A DNA stretch of 64,000 nt from Hyperoplus lanceolatus (Eukaryota > Chordata > Actinopteri > Uranoscopiformes > Ammodytidae): assembly GCA_026929865.2 (NCBI GenBank), contig CM049414.1, positions 4,347,001-4,411,000 on the forward strand, in the 5' to 3' direction. The position numbers and the translations under genes were made by a program. The notes below the pieces were generated by a model that was not told the origin of the DNA, did not search any database, and was given only the letters and a program-made list of their open reading frames with translations. This document shows, piece by piece, positions 47,301 to 57,835 of this stretch (its first letter is position 1; every line of letters begins with the position of its first letter).

Positions 47301-47710
47301 TACTTCCTTCACAAGATCTGGTATAATGTTTTTATCTATCTCTATTACCTCACGTACTCTGTTGGCTCTTAAGGAGGCTAACATTCATTTTGGGGGATTT
47401 ACCCAAATTATCTGTCACTACTTTTCATTGATTTACTAATCTTTTGTTTTTCCAGCAAAATACTATTATTATGACAACTACTTTGATCTACCCGGGGCTC
47501 TCCTCTGTGGAAGGGTTGTGGATATGCTGAATAAGGTACATTTTGATAAGGTTTACGTATTAATGGTTTATATTGAATTATGGAAAACAAAATGTATTAA
47601 TATGTAACCTTATGTTTATGGGAACAAGCGAGGGAAGGAAGTGAATGCTGACTTTTGGAAAGACATGGTTGCTGCCATCGACCACAATTACAACACATCT
47701 GCATTCAAAG
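44279..47710 (+). CDS. nt5dc1: nt5dc1: 5'-nucleotidase domain-containing protein 1, first six coding exons (3' incomplete in window)
   Basis: Exons 44279-44371, 46095-46186, 47004-47075, 47211-47320, 47456-47535 and 47629-47710 join in frame with AG/GT borders to 529 nt, about 176 of roughly 455 expected residues. The protein begins MSEYFSLSDCDVIGFDLDHT. The HAD-type catalytic motif DxDxT (Asp16, Asp18, Thr20) marks the IG-type 5'-nucleotidase family, whose likely role is a cytosolic Mg-dependent phosphohydrolase; the substrate of this member is not known to me. Later exons are not seen to 64000, so intron 6 exceeds 16 kb and encloses col10a1 on the opposite strand. Confidence 0.93.
44958..45287. 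mobile_element. MITE in nt5dc1 intron 1, with internal 27-bp hairpin
   Basis: TTAAAGGCGGAGTCAGTGAT at the left and, inverted, CAAAGGTGGAGTATGCTATT at the right. The interior carries exact 27-bp inverted arms at 45077-45103 and 45163-45189. Same family as 12941-13106. Confidence 0.75.
45561..45931. mobile_element. TTAA MITE in nt5dc1 intron 1
   Basis: TTAAAGATGTACTATGTAAT at the left and inverse TTAAAGGTGCACTGTGTAGT at the right, TTAA at each edge; related to 23209-23588. Confidence 0.75.
46095..46186 (+). CDS. nt5dc1: nt5dc1 coding exon 2
   Basis: 92 nt with acceptor TTTCTTGCAG and donor TG|GTGAGT. It encodes LIYESFTRFLVEHKGYDKDL and LTPADWDF. Ends phase 2. Confidence 0.93.
46282..46568. 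mobile_element. CCCTGCGTTCC-family MITE in nt5dc1 intron 2
   Basis: CCCTGGGTTCCAATCCCCAT at the left; GATTTGGAATGCAGGG at the right; AGATTTAGGATGTCCCAAT-like block inside, as in 62391-62804. Internally deleted. Confidence 0.7.
46721..46915. mobile_element. palindromic MITE in nt5dc1 intron 2
   Basis: AACACTTTACAATAAGGTAC and about 40 further bases (46727-46770) are repeated inverted at 46865-46910; TAGTG flanks both ends (about 46718-46722 and 46910-46915). The middle has CTACATAGG/CCTATG repeats and T runs. Nearly a full foldback. Confidence 0.8.
47004..47075 (+). CDS. nt5dc1: nt5dc1 coding exon 3
   Basis: 72 nt with acceptor TGTCCAG and donor CG|GTATGC. It encodes FKGLVVDLDDGNLVKLAEDG and TVL. 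Phases 2 in, 2 out. Confidence 0.92.
47211..47320 (+). CDS. nt5dc1: nt5dc1 coding exon 4
   Basis: 110 nt with acceptor TTGATTTAG and donor G|GTATAA. It encodes ATHGTNDLSTEEIIKHYG and KREWKHYNSLNTSFTRS. Phase 2 in, 1 out. Confidence 0.92.
47456..47535 (+). CDS. nt5dc1: nt5dc1 coding exon 5
   Basis: 80 nt with acceptor TTTTTCCAG and donor AAG|GTACAT. It encodes KYYYYDNYFDLPGALLCGRV and VDMLNK, a strongly conserved block of this family. Phase 0 out. Confidence 0.93.
47629..47710 (+). CDS. nt5dc1: nt5dc1 coding exon 6
   Basis: 82 nt. The acceptor GGGAACAAG has a weak polypyrimidine tract; the donor AAAG|GTACGT is strong. It encodes RGKEVNADFWKDMVAAIDHN and YNTSAFK. It is the last nt5dc1 exon before the antisense col10a1 gene. 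Confidence 0.86.
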
Positions 47711-47837
47711 GTACGTCTTCCACATATTTAAATGTATTGCTTATTGCTAATGTCTCCTTGACAAAGACCCATACACTAAAGAAGAACACCAAACACACAC
47801 TACACCGTGACAGTTTTTCTTTTTCAAACTAAAACTT

Positions 47838-48403
47838 TTATTTTGTGTTTTGGTCAGTAATTGGTACATAACGTAACACATCCAATGGGACATTGTTGTT
47901 TTGAAAACAAACTAAAAAAATGCAGTTTGAATTTCTCATTCTGTGTTGCTTTGTGGATCACAGTGCTTGTTAGAATGTGCTGATCTTTAATAACATACAG
48001 TACAACAGTTTTGGGTGTCTTTTGATTGTATATCTCAGGAAAATTCTTAAGCAACAGACAGAAATAAAAACAAACACAAATACATGACATGCTGTAAATG
48101 TTACAGGCAGTTGTAGCACCACTTAAGATATCTTCCAATATTGTCTCATGTTTCTTAAAATTGAAAAGGCACACACAAGCGGGGTAAATGTTACTTGTTA
48201 ATACTTCTGTCATTAAAGTAATATGCTTGCAAATAGATTTTTTTGCAAGCATATTACTTTATAAAAGACTCATTTATACAGTTGTACAAATTACAACCAT
48301 ATTTTTCTTTTTACAATCTTAATTTAGAATTTCGTTAACTGATCAATTTCTCTGAGTAGTTAAATGTTTTGTTTGGTTGTGAGGTTTATTTGAAATTATG
48401 AAA
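47838..48403 (-). other. col10a1 3' UTR (inferred)
   Basis: The minus strand has AATAAA at 48390-48385, only 15 nt after the stop, and again at 47843-47838. The second would give a roughly 570-nt 3' UTR containing the perfect hairpin at 48214-48261. The 3' end is inferred. Confidence 0.4.
48214..48261. repeat. perfect 20-bp inverted repeat with 8-nt loop
   Basis: Arms 48214-48233 and 48242-48261 are exact reverse complements (TAAAGTAATATGCTTGCAAA), with an 8-nt loop. It lies in the inferred col10a1 3' UTR and, in sense, in nt5dc1 intron 6. No known RNA family recognised. Confidence 0.85.
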
Positions 48404-50259
48404 TCACGTTGAGGCAATCAAGAACCCAGAGAAAGAGCAGTGAACATTATCTGCTGCAAATATACCATTACTCTCCTCATCAGGGACCTGAACGTAGACT
48501 CTATCACCGGAATGAAGCATGAGAACAGTACTGCCTGACATCTGATCCAAGAAGCCCTTGTTGTACTCATCATAGGTGAAAAGAACTGGCTCCTCATTTT
48601 TGTAGAGTGCAACCAGTGCATTGGCACCATTTACATGTATATGATAGCTGAAATAGTAGAGGCCTGGGATCTGACAGGTAAACACACCACTGCTTTCATC
48701 ATAATGGTATTCCCCATTGTAAATAACCTGGTTAAACTGAATTGGGGTTGCAGCTGGAGGGTAGGCACTGGTCAGCACAGCACTGAAGGCAGACATGGGG
48801 GCTTTCATCATTTCATGAGGCATCACAACCTCATGGGCTTTGACTGGCATGCTCTTCTCATGGTGGTAAACCACCTCTCCTGGTGGGCCAGGTGCACCAG
48901 GAGGACCAGCGGGGCCTGGACGACCATCCTGACCTCTGGCTCCTGGAACTCCAGGTGTCCCACTAGGACCAGAAATTCCCTTTGCAGTCATACCAGCTGG
49001 GCCAGGTGGACCTTGAAGACCTGGATGGCCCTTAAGCCCAGAGGGACCTTGTGGACCAGAGGGGCCGCTTGGTCCCATGGGTCCTGGCCTTCCATTCTCA
49101 CCACTTTTTCCTTGTCCTCCTGCGGGGCCTGTGTGTCCTTTTGCTCCTGGGGCTCCGTTTGCACCTGGACTTCCTGGGGAACCAGCATGACCTTGTGAAC
49201 CCTTAGGACCCTGAGCGCCATTATGACCTGGCATTCCTGAAGGGCCTACTGCCCCTGGGGAACCTGGTTTTCCTGTGAAACCCTGAGCTCCCTGATCACC
49301 TTTGGTTCCTCTTGAGCCTGGTGCACCTACCATACCAACGTCGCCTTTGGGTCCTTGTGCGCCTGCCTCACCCTGGAATCCTCTTGAACCCTGTGGGCCA
49401 TGTGGGCCAAGGGGACCTGTAGCACCTGGTTGACCAGTATAACCAGTGGGGCCTGGCTCTCCTTTCTGACCAGTGGTTCCTGAAGTACCAGGGGATCCTC
49501 TGCTACCTGGTATTCCAGGTTCACCTGTTTTGCCAACACCTGGCATGCCAGGGGAGCCTGGCTGACCAGCAGGACCCTGTGGACCTTTAGCCCCCATGGA
49601 TCCAGGCACTCCTGGGGAACCATTTTGGCCTGGTTTCCCTGATGCACCTATGCCTGGAGCTCCTGTGTGACCCTTTGGCCCTTGCATACCCATTGGCCCA
49701 GAAGCACCATCTCGTCCTGGCATGCCAGACTTTCCAGGTTCTCCGGGATAGCCAGTTGCACCAGGTTGCCCAACTCCAGGCTTACCTGGCATACCAGAAG
49801 GGCCCATTGGTCCAACTGACCCTGGTCCACCTTGAACCCCAGGAACGCCAATGCCTCTCTCTCCTTTGTTGCCAGGAAGACCAGGAATGCCAGGATGTCC
49901 TTTCAAACCTGACTCTCCTCTTGGTCCCATTGCTCCGGGGAAGCCACCTGGTCCAGGTTTTCCAACGGCAGAAAGTCCAGCAGGTCCAGGTGTTCCATTG
50001 GCACCGGGTGCACCTCTGGGACCCATTTGTCCAGGGGCTCCAGGCCCGCCTCTGTCACCAGGCATGCCAGGACTACCAGGTTTTCCATTGCCACCTGGGG
50101 AACCAGGTTTACCTGGTGCAGAGTAGCCTGAGGGGCCAGGAGGTCCTGCTGGGCCTTGTGGTCCAGCATATCCTTGGCCACTCTTTCCAGCAGGTCCAGG
50201 TGGTCCCATTGGTCCTGGCTGCCCTGGCTCACCTGGGGGGCCGGGGTGTCCTTCAACGG
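48404..50259 (-). CDS. col10a1: col10a1 coding exon 2 (gene exon 3: triple helix and C1q NC1)
   Basis: 1856 nt including the stop. The acceptor GTATTCTCTAG precedes CCGTTGAAGG and gives [13 protein letters not shown] single large exon carrying the whole helix and NC1 is typical of the short-chain collagens VIII and X. The C1q part shows [20 protein letters not shown] and the conserved aromatic residues. Confidence 0.97.
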
Positions 50260-53200
50260 CTAGAGAATACATAAATACACATGCATGTGATTTGAATACT
50301 TAGATAATATGATACACATGTCATCATTTTTTGAACTCTCAGTTGTACTAAATTATGAGCCTTCGTGTAAAAAGGGTACTGCATTTTTTCCTTTTTTTAA
50401 ACGTGAGGTGTCCTTGAGTGTCATGAAAGGCACCCATAAATAAAATGGATTAATATTATTATTCCAAAAAATATTGTAGCTGGATCTAGAAAATACACAT
50501 ATCAACATACAACAACTGCAGTCAAAAGACATTCTAAGTTCTCTCCAGTGAAATTTCAAACTGAAATACAATGTATATGATTGAGAAACAGCTATATTTT
50601 GAATAATGTCCCTCCACATTCTTTGACTCAGTATGCCTTTAAGGTTTATTCCCACAAATGTACTTAAAACACTACTTCCAATGCTTGGAGGGCGGGTTGT
50701 GGGGACAGCACTTCCTTTTTTAACCAGAATAGTTTTCACAACATCACTTGTCTGAGGTGATGTTCCCACCAAGCTTATGCCTGCTGGCATGGGACCCAAC
50801 ACACATGCTCCTCTGTATCTCATTTTAATTTGTGTGCATGGTGCACTGCACCCTTTAATTTAATGCACTGCCCTTGGGTGTGAATGTATCGTTAGTGGTT
50901 TGCAAGTTGTCAACACTATCTTGATGCTTTTCCTGCCACAAAGAGTGGCGTTTATGGGAAAGGTCAAATGAGTGCATGTGAACTTACTTGGTGTATAACA
51001 TAAATTTGTCATTGTACTGGAAGTTATTGCTCACTTATCTATATTGACCACTGAAATTGACTTTTATCTGTTTTATTCTTATACATTTCTTTTTAATTTA
51101 ACTTTCTCTTATTCATATACATTTATTCTAATACAGCTGTCTTGAGTTGGTCATCCGGTGTTTCCTCGAAGTGTTTGAGATAGCGTTTCCTCACTTCCTG
51201 TTCTATCTCCTGTTTAAATGTTTCTAAAGATCTATGCTTTTACTTGTTTTATTTAGTATTTTGTGCTTATGAAGTTGTGTTCTATAAACTCTGTCTGTGT
51301 TTTGGGGGAGGTGGTATTGTTCTGTTTTCTTCTTTTATTTTAATCATATATAGGCATAGTGTAAATAACTTTGTGTTACCTTCACTGTGTATGAAAAGTG
51401 CTATACATATATAAATAGCATGCTAAATATAAGTTTGATTTGATTTGATAAACCTACCCTACTGCCAAAATGTGGCAGGAATGGAGACACTGTCTTTTCT
51501 CTTTTGCTTCAATTTTTTATGGTGGAGTTGAAGATAGTATCCAAAGCGATTGGGATTAACATTTGACAAATTGCACCATTACATTATGTATATTTCCAAG
51601 CACACAAATATAATAAATTGGTAAAGAGCATCTCTGTTGAAATAGCAATACTGAGTTTTTTGTACACCATTATTCTGGATGCATTATGGCCAAAAAAAGA
51701 TGCATTATGGCCAAAAAAAGATAGAAGTACAAACTGTCAACAAATTCAACCATACAGGGTTGAAATGTTTATTGTGATTTGAGAGAAAAAGGTTTTTGAA
51801 AGGGCTGTCATTTTCAAGCCACATAAAGCCATGGCCTGAAATCCCACAGGGGATATTTGTTCCAGGACCGGACTTTCTGGCAACCAGAAACACCACACAC
51901 TTGAGGTGATGATACTAGCCACGGTAGCTGACCTTGGAGCTGAACCATGTGTGACCTGTTGACACTTTAAAGTACTACTGTGCTTTTATTCAGTGTAGTA
52001 CCTATGTCCAGCCTCAATTTGTCTGCCTTCAATACTATTTAGAATTTATTCTGTTATTTATGTCTTACTCATTGTTTTTTTTTATATAAGGAAAACCACC
52101 TAAAAAAATTTCAACAACGGAGTGTCTCCAGTAACTTTGCTGTGGTTTGTTTGTTAGTATCCCTGTTTGAACTTGTGCATTTCTCTGTCTGTTGTGTGAT
52201 TTTAACACCACAAAGCAATTTTTGTAAGGGCGTGCCTGCAACTTGGAAACAACATCTGTTTTGGAGATTTGACATTGGTTAGCTGCGATATAAAATATAG
52301 TGTCACACATGGCAGTTCCATCATCATGGCTACTACTTTCTTGTATTTTTTTGCATGCAATAGTGACAGGCTCTTCTTTGACCTTAATTTATCCAAAGCA
52401 CAAGTGTTCTTTTACAGCCTTACACCATCACAGTTATATACACTTATACACATTTACAGCACTTCAGCCAGATCAACTACAGCCATCTGCTCTCAGCCAA
52501 TGAGAAGTAGCGCTGGACCTAATGGGTGTGCACCCTGATGACAGTTAATAAAGGAGGGTGGAGATTTTGGCAGACTCATGTGCTGATGTGTATGGGCCAA
52601 CAGTATTCCAGGTTGCATACGATTGGATCTTACTGAAAGGTCAGTGTAGTGGTGATGATTAGGATACCTGAACCTGCACTTATTTGATGCAGAAGTAGAG
52701 GTAAAGAACTCTTTTTATTTGTCAGCGTATATAAGCGCTGCAGTGATCTGCCATATTTGAAGGGTTCACAGTAACTGATGCTCAAGATTTTCAGATAAGT
52801 TGTTGGAAGTTATGGCCTTAATTTGATTTGACAGTGGGTCCCATTGACTTGTTGTCCAGTCGTTCCAGGAATAGTGTATCATGGCTTTGTTTGAGTGCAG
52901 TTATATGCGATTGTAGGCTGTAACTCTATATTTCATTTATGAATTTCTCCAATACATCATTGGTGCGTGCCTGCTCCCTTGCTTTTCGGTATCATGTGTT
53001 AATAATTCAAAGTCAATGCAGTCCAAGCATATGTCTACATTCAGCTGGAAGTGTAACTGCATGTGTTGTTTTGTGCTGTACTGCAGTTTCATTTGTCTAA
53101 ATGTATGTGAACCATATAACAAAAAAACTGATGAATTGTGGAGCTGATACAGTCGGAAAGCAGTTTTACCCTGCAGCCTGAATTGTGTTAATTGCAGCAT

Positions 53201-53433
53201 ATCCAATCATCACTAGGCTTTCATGATTGTATTGATTATTATACTAATATAGTTTGAAGAGGAAAGGCCCTAGTTGGAGAGGACACACAGGACTCACCGA
53301 CACTCTTGACTGGGTGACTCTTGACTTGGTAGCTCTTGACAGGGTAGGCGGCCTTGCTCACTTTCTGCACGTAGGGGGTCGCCTGGGCCAAAGCCAGGAA
53401 GACCAGGAGAACGCTTGTTACCCTCAGGTCCAT
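48404..53433 (-). CDS. col10a1: col10a1: collagen type X alpha 1 chain
   Basis: Two coding exons (53433-53298 and 50259-48404) join at G|CC to 1992 nt, 663 residues (human 680). Signal peptide about 1-18 ([18 protein letters not shown]), short NC2 with a [12 protein letters not shown] repeat, a Gly-X-Y helix from about 49 to 505, then NC1 with a C1q/TNF-like domain about 535-663 ending [11 protein letters not shown] count about eight breaks in the triplet pattern (for example around GQGYAG, GYSAPG, GLSAVG, GIGVPG, GVGQPG, GIGASG, GVGKTG, GMTAKG), a known feature of type X. It forms secreted homotrimers that build networks in hypertrophic cartilage and fish bone matrix. The gene lies antisense inside nt5dc1 intron 6. 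Confidence 0.97.
50405..50475 (+). repeat. LINE 3'-end relic in col10a1 intron 2
   Basis: GTGTCCTTGAGTGTCATGAA then CATAAATAAAATGGATTAATATTATTATT, the usual look of a fish LINE tail with ATT repeats. Confidence 0.55.
51060..51450 (+). repeat. LINE 3'-end relic in col10a1 intron 2
   Basis: GAAAAGTGCTATACATATAT followed by TTTGATTTGATTTGATAAAC (51433-51452): a LINE 3' UTR with a TTTGA-repeat tail. Confidence 0.6.
51451..53297. other. col10a1 intron 2, remainder
   Basis: No coding exon seen. It includes an exact 21-bp tandem duplication at 51681-51722 around ATGGCCAAAAAAAGAT. Confidence 0.45.
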
Positions 53434-53448
53434 CTTGTGAAGCTAAAC
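53298..53448 (-). CDS. col10a1: col10a1 gene exon 2 (signal peptide and NC2)
   Basis: The exon starts after CTTTTTCAG; 15 nt of 5' UTR precede ATG 53433, and coding runs 53433-53298 (45 codons plus one base). Donor G|GTGAGT. It encodes the hydrophobic signal peptide and the short NC2 region. This small exon before one giant exon matches the type X gene plan. Confidence 0.94.
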
Positions 53449-54035
53449 CTGAAAAAGACGGGAATTTGTTCATAAAGGGATAAAAGCACTGTTGCTCTCT
53501 TTGCCTTTGAAGTCAACCGGCAACCAAAAGACAATGGAAGATGATCTTAGAACAATATGGTTTCACAAAGTAAAGGTGCAGTGTGGATGGTGCATCAGCC
53601 ACAATTGAGATTCAGAATACAAAAAATATGACAGAAACTTTCACTTCTAAATCGACTAGGTCGTAATGTTCTATCAGTTATGACCAGGGAGCTATTGAAG
53701 AAAAAACACATGGATTGTCCATTAAAATAGCTCCTGAATTCAGCAGAATTGTGTACTTGTATCACCTATAACCTAATATGCTCTGACTATGTAACCAAAA
53801 ATGTGTTCATATCAAGCAACCGGTCTTTATTATTTAAACATTTATTTTGATCTAAAACCTCCCACAAAAAAACTCTCAAAGTCTCTCCCAGGGTACCACT
53901 GCACATGGCTCATTACACTTGTAACGGCAGCAACCATCAGCTCTCCACTACCAACCCTCCCCTAAGCGAGCACCAGCCTGCAGTTGGCAATCTCCCTGTG
54001 CACTAAACCTGGAATCAGACAAAAAGCCACCTTAC

Positions 54036-54148
54036 CTGGAAGGTTTATCCTCCAAAGAAACAGTTGGGGGTGGTCTGGAAGCTGCTGTCCTGCCGCTGTT
54101 ATATCCTTAGTTGTAGAGTCTTGTCTGTCTGAGCGGGCAGCTGCTGCT
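54036..54148 (-). other. col10a1: col10a1 non-coding exon 1 (5' UTR)
   Basis: A donor CCAG|GTAAGG ends the exon at 54036. The 5' end is placed about 30 bp downstream of a TATA box, so it is approximate. A non-coding first exon is known for COL10A1. Confidence 0.7.
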
Positions 54149-54170
54149 TCCCAGAGCACTGGGCTCAAGG

Positions 54171-54178
54171 TATTTATA
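54171..54178 (-). promoter_or_regulatory. col10a1 TATA box
   Basis: TATAAATA on the minus strand within CCGTATAAATACC, about 135 bp upstream of the exon 1 donor. It sets transcription start near 54145-54150. A TATA promoter fits a gene with strict cell-type expression. Confidence 0.75.
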
Positions 54179-55077
54179 CGGAGCTGGTCTCCAGCATCTT
54201 GAAGGATCTACCTCACATCGTGGAAGGCCCTCCCTGCTCTGATGTCATCTTTAATGACGGGTGCCATGTCCTCAGGAGGCCTGTCACTTCAGGGTGAAGG
54301 TCCTCCCTCTGCTAGCCGTGTCCTCAATCTTCGTCTGTTTTTTTTTGTTTTTTTTGTACAAGGCAGCACAGAGGGGGTCCTTGTAAAATTCCCTATGGGT
54401 GACATTTTCACTAGTTACTTTCTTGATTTATCAAGCTTTGGGGATTTGTAGTTAAATTAGTGGCACGTGGTTGTGCAGCTCCTAAAGTTGACATCCTAAT
54501 TCAGTGTGTTTGCACTTTTTGACAGATGACTCAGGCCTCCATGTCCTTTTTTAGCCTGGATGTGCATTTATTACTGCACAAAAAAACGTCTTGCTATTTA
54601 CTAAGTGGCTTGTGACATGGTGTTTTTCTGGAAAAGTAAAGACTGTTCAAGTCTGACAATATTTTCCTCCTGTCTGAATAACTGGTGAGGCTGTGGTACA
54701 CTTGATATACCAGACACGATTTTCTGGCAGTTTTGGTTCAATCTGACATCAAACACATGTTTTTGTGGATGCTGTAGAGATGCAGAATTTATTTTCTGTC
54801 TGTGATCTCTTGGTTTGAAAGACAGCAGCCAGGCAGAATTTACCAAATCTAAATGCATTTCTAAAGATGACCACAAATGATTTGTGTTCGGATCTTAATA
54901 TGACATACTGAAGCCTATCATGAAGCTGGCAGGTTAATGTCTATGTCAGCCTAGTGTGTGGTTTGGCTTAAGGGCTTCACAGTGCAGCTTTAAGACACCA
55001 GGAGGCAGAAGTGAGGTTTGGTTCTAAGTTGCTACCTGCTTCATCCTGTGTGGAGCCCCTGGTCTGCAGCACACTAA
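54179..55077. other. col10a1 upstream region
   Basis: Promoter-proximal sequence of col10a1, and nt5dc1 intron on the other strand. No exon; no specific cartilage-factor site I would assert. Confidence 0.4.
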
Positions 55078-55495
55078 CCCTGCATTCAAAATTGTACTCT
55101 TTCTTTTTTCTATTCTACATGCTATAGCTGATCATAAAAATAATCTAGTTGGCAAGTAGAAGGCATACAATTGGAAAATACTTTTACTTATTTATTTCAT
55201 CAGAACATTGCGCCTTGATCTTGCCTCTTGCTTATATATCTGTCGCGTCCCTGTTTGTTTTCAAACGAAGGCTCCGTCGATATGATGTCACTTCCGCTGC
55301 CCATTGGATTGTGGGTCAGAATCGCCCGAATAGCATTAGCATGCTGATTTCAACACTACAAATCTCGAACCAGATGTAGTAGGCATCCGGTCGAGATTTT
55401 TAAGCATACTAAATCCGATCCAACGAATTGGAACATCCTAAATCTTTTTTTCTACCATACTAAATAGCAGAAAGTACGGGGATTGGAACACAGGG
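55078..55495. mobile_element. CCCTGCGTTCC-family MITE
   Basis: CCCTGCATTC at the left, GATTGGAACACAGGG at the right, and the shared interior GATTGTGGGTCAGAATCGCC. About 418 bp, close to the 414-bp copy at 62391. Confidence 0.75.
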
Positions 55496-55942
55496 TGTGT
55501 TGCACAGTAGAGGAAGTTGGAACTCTAGCCATAGTTGTAGTGGAATGTTGTTAACATTTTCTAGAAACTTTTCACATGAATCTGAGGGCGCACTCACACT
55601 AGGCAAAGTTGCCCTGTACCGTACTCAAGTAGGATTGCCTCCCCTCCACTCCCCCCCGCCTCTCACACTGCACCTAAAGATCAGCGTACACATTTGGGAT
55701 TTGGACCGTAGTCTACTTGTAGGCTATACGATTGTTTTTGGATATTTTCATCTGGCCAAATTTGCAGCAAATATTCCACTTCCACATCAGACCAACGAAA
55801 ATCCTTCAGCAATTGTTTTAATAAATGTACGTTGATGTTCATCCCAAATAGTAACATATATGTCCAAACACAGACTATGGCACAGTCAGCTACCTTATGC
55901 ATAGCTACTAGCTTTTCATAGACTGTGCAATGAATGCGATGG

Positions 55943-56306
55943 TTAAAGGTTCAGTAAGCGGAATGGTCCGTTTAGCTAACTTCTTGTCATTGACTGCAGT
56001 TAGCAGTCCCCTCCCTCGTTCCCACGTCACCACATTAATGCTTGAATGTCTTCAAGCAGCGAGTTATCTAGCATCGTCTCAGATCCATAAGATCCGGCAG
56101 TGAGACGGGAGCTGGTTTGTAGAGTTCTCTCTTCTGATTGGTTATCAGTAGTGGGATCCCAGAAAAGTTTATTTGCCGATTACATGCAGAGGGAGTGACT
56201 GAGAGATTGGCTTTATGAAACGTGCACACTATATAAATGATCACTGTATGAATAAAGAGCGATTTAACACTTATTAACATAAATAAATCGCTTACTTCAC
56301 CTTTAA
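55943..56306. mobile_element. TTAA MITE
   Basis: TTAAAGGTTCAGTAAGCGGA and inverse TTAAAGGTGAAGTAAGCGAT; TTAA at both edges. No ORF. Confidence 0.8.
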
Positions 56307-57835
56307 GACTTAAATATACAAAAAAGTTAAAATAAAAAAATACAAAAAGTAAAGCACTTAGGTTTGAAGGTTTGAAATAAGTCTTGACATCTGTATCTCA
56401 GATCAGTTGTTGTTTTTTGCGTCACAAAAATAATTGAATTTAGTGATCCTACTTGACCTTACATTTACAGAATATAACGGTCCAGATTGGTCAGTCCTCT
56501 GTGTAATATATCTCTGCTTTTGGTAAAGCCCATGTCATTTAAAACTGCCAACGTCTCAGTGGTCGTGTTTGGTAAACTCTTTGAATTAAATGAGAGAGTG
56601 GTGTGGGGGGTGGAGTCCACATTTAACAACTTTTAGCTAGCTTTCTAAGCTGCAGATATGCCACTGCATCTCACCATGAAAGTGGCTTTGACCACAGTGA
56701 GGCATGGCTCCTTTTTTATTTCAATTCAATTTCTTTTTTTTTTTGCTGTTGTGTCAGAATTAATGCCTCCCTATCTAAATCTGGCTATTGTGTGGTTTAC
56801 TGTAAAGGGCTACTTAGATTTAGATGCTGCCTTTGGCTAAGTTTGAGCTGTTTATGGTAAAAGGCAGTCACGTTGCGTAAACATGTAATTAGGATGAGAA
56901 ATGGGAGTACTGTATGGACAACAGTACTGATGAAGCGTGGTATGGAGTTCTCTGTTTTCAGGCACCTCCTGATGGCAGGCTGGGTGGGATTTCTGGGAAG
57001 GGTCTGCTGTAACAATTGTTTTGCCCCTCCAAAACATCTTAGCATGCCGCTGCTAAACTCTAGACATGACTTAATGCTCTCTCACTGGCTTTAATTTACT
57101 CTGGTGATGACAGGGGTTGTTCCCCAACATGCACGGCCTCTGTTTTCAAGATTATCCTGAAACTATTTAAATACTTAACTCAAAATGACGTGTTCAAATT
57201 ATGTTTTTTTTTTTTTATTTTGTGGGTAAAAATAAATATTCTAAATATGTTATGATTATTTTTTATTAGTTTTTTTCCGGTCTCTACTAAAACCTACAAG
57301 TATCTGACTCCTTAGCTTCTAAATGCTCTACCAACTCTGTCACCAATCACTGATAGCGGGTATTACCTCATAGCCTTTCACTGGAAACGGCTGTATGCGT
57401 CTTAGAACAGGATTAATGGGAGTGCTGAGAGCAAATCAAAACTATGAGACAGAATAAAGAGTTGGTGGGTATTTGACCACCGCTGACACATTTACATCCT
57501 GCAACTTTAACATTTGTTATAATATAAATTTGACCAAGACTTGTACTGAACAGCACATATAAAGTTATATAGAGCGCACTGTTTCTAAATGACCTTAACC
57601 AGCTGCTGATAATATCACCCGGGAAATTGATAAGTCTCTAGTTAAATGTTGTGCGAAAAAAAGCAGAAGTACGAGAACTTAAAGTACGAAAATACAATCC
57701 ATTTAGGTTTGTACAAAAAAAGGTTGAGGATGAATATTAGCCCTTTGCATGGCTCAAATGTTTGTCTCTAAATGACATTACACTAAAATTCTGATCTTAA
57801 CTGCATTTTTAATATTTTCATCTTGGGAAATTGTA
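56307..57835. other. no gene seen
   Basis: nt5dc1 intron 6 continuation, no exon; short T and A runs only. Confidence 0.4.

Noticed and set aside
49642-50274. A 210-residue plus-strand frame and several others across the collagen exon
   Set aside because: Shadows of the Gly-X-Y coding repeat of col10a1, which keeps alternative frames open.
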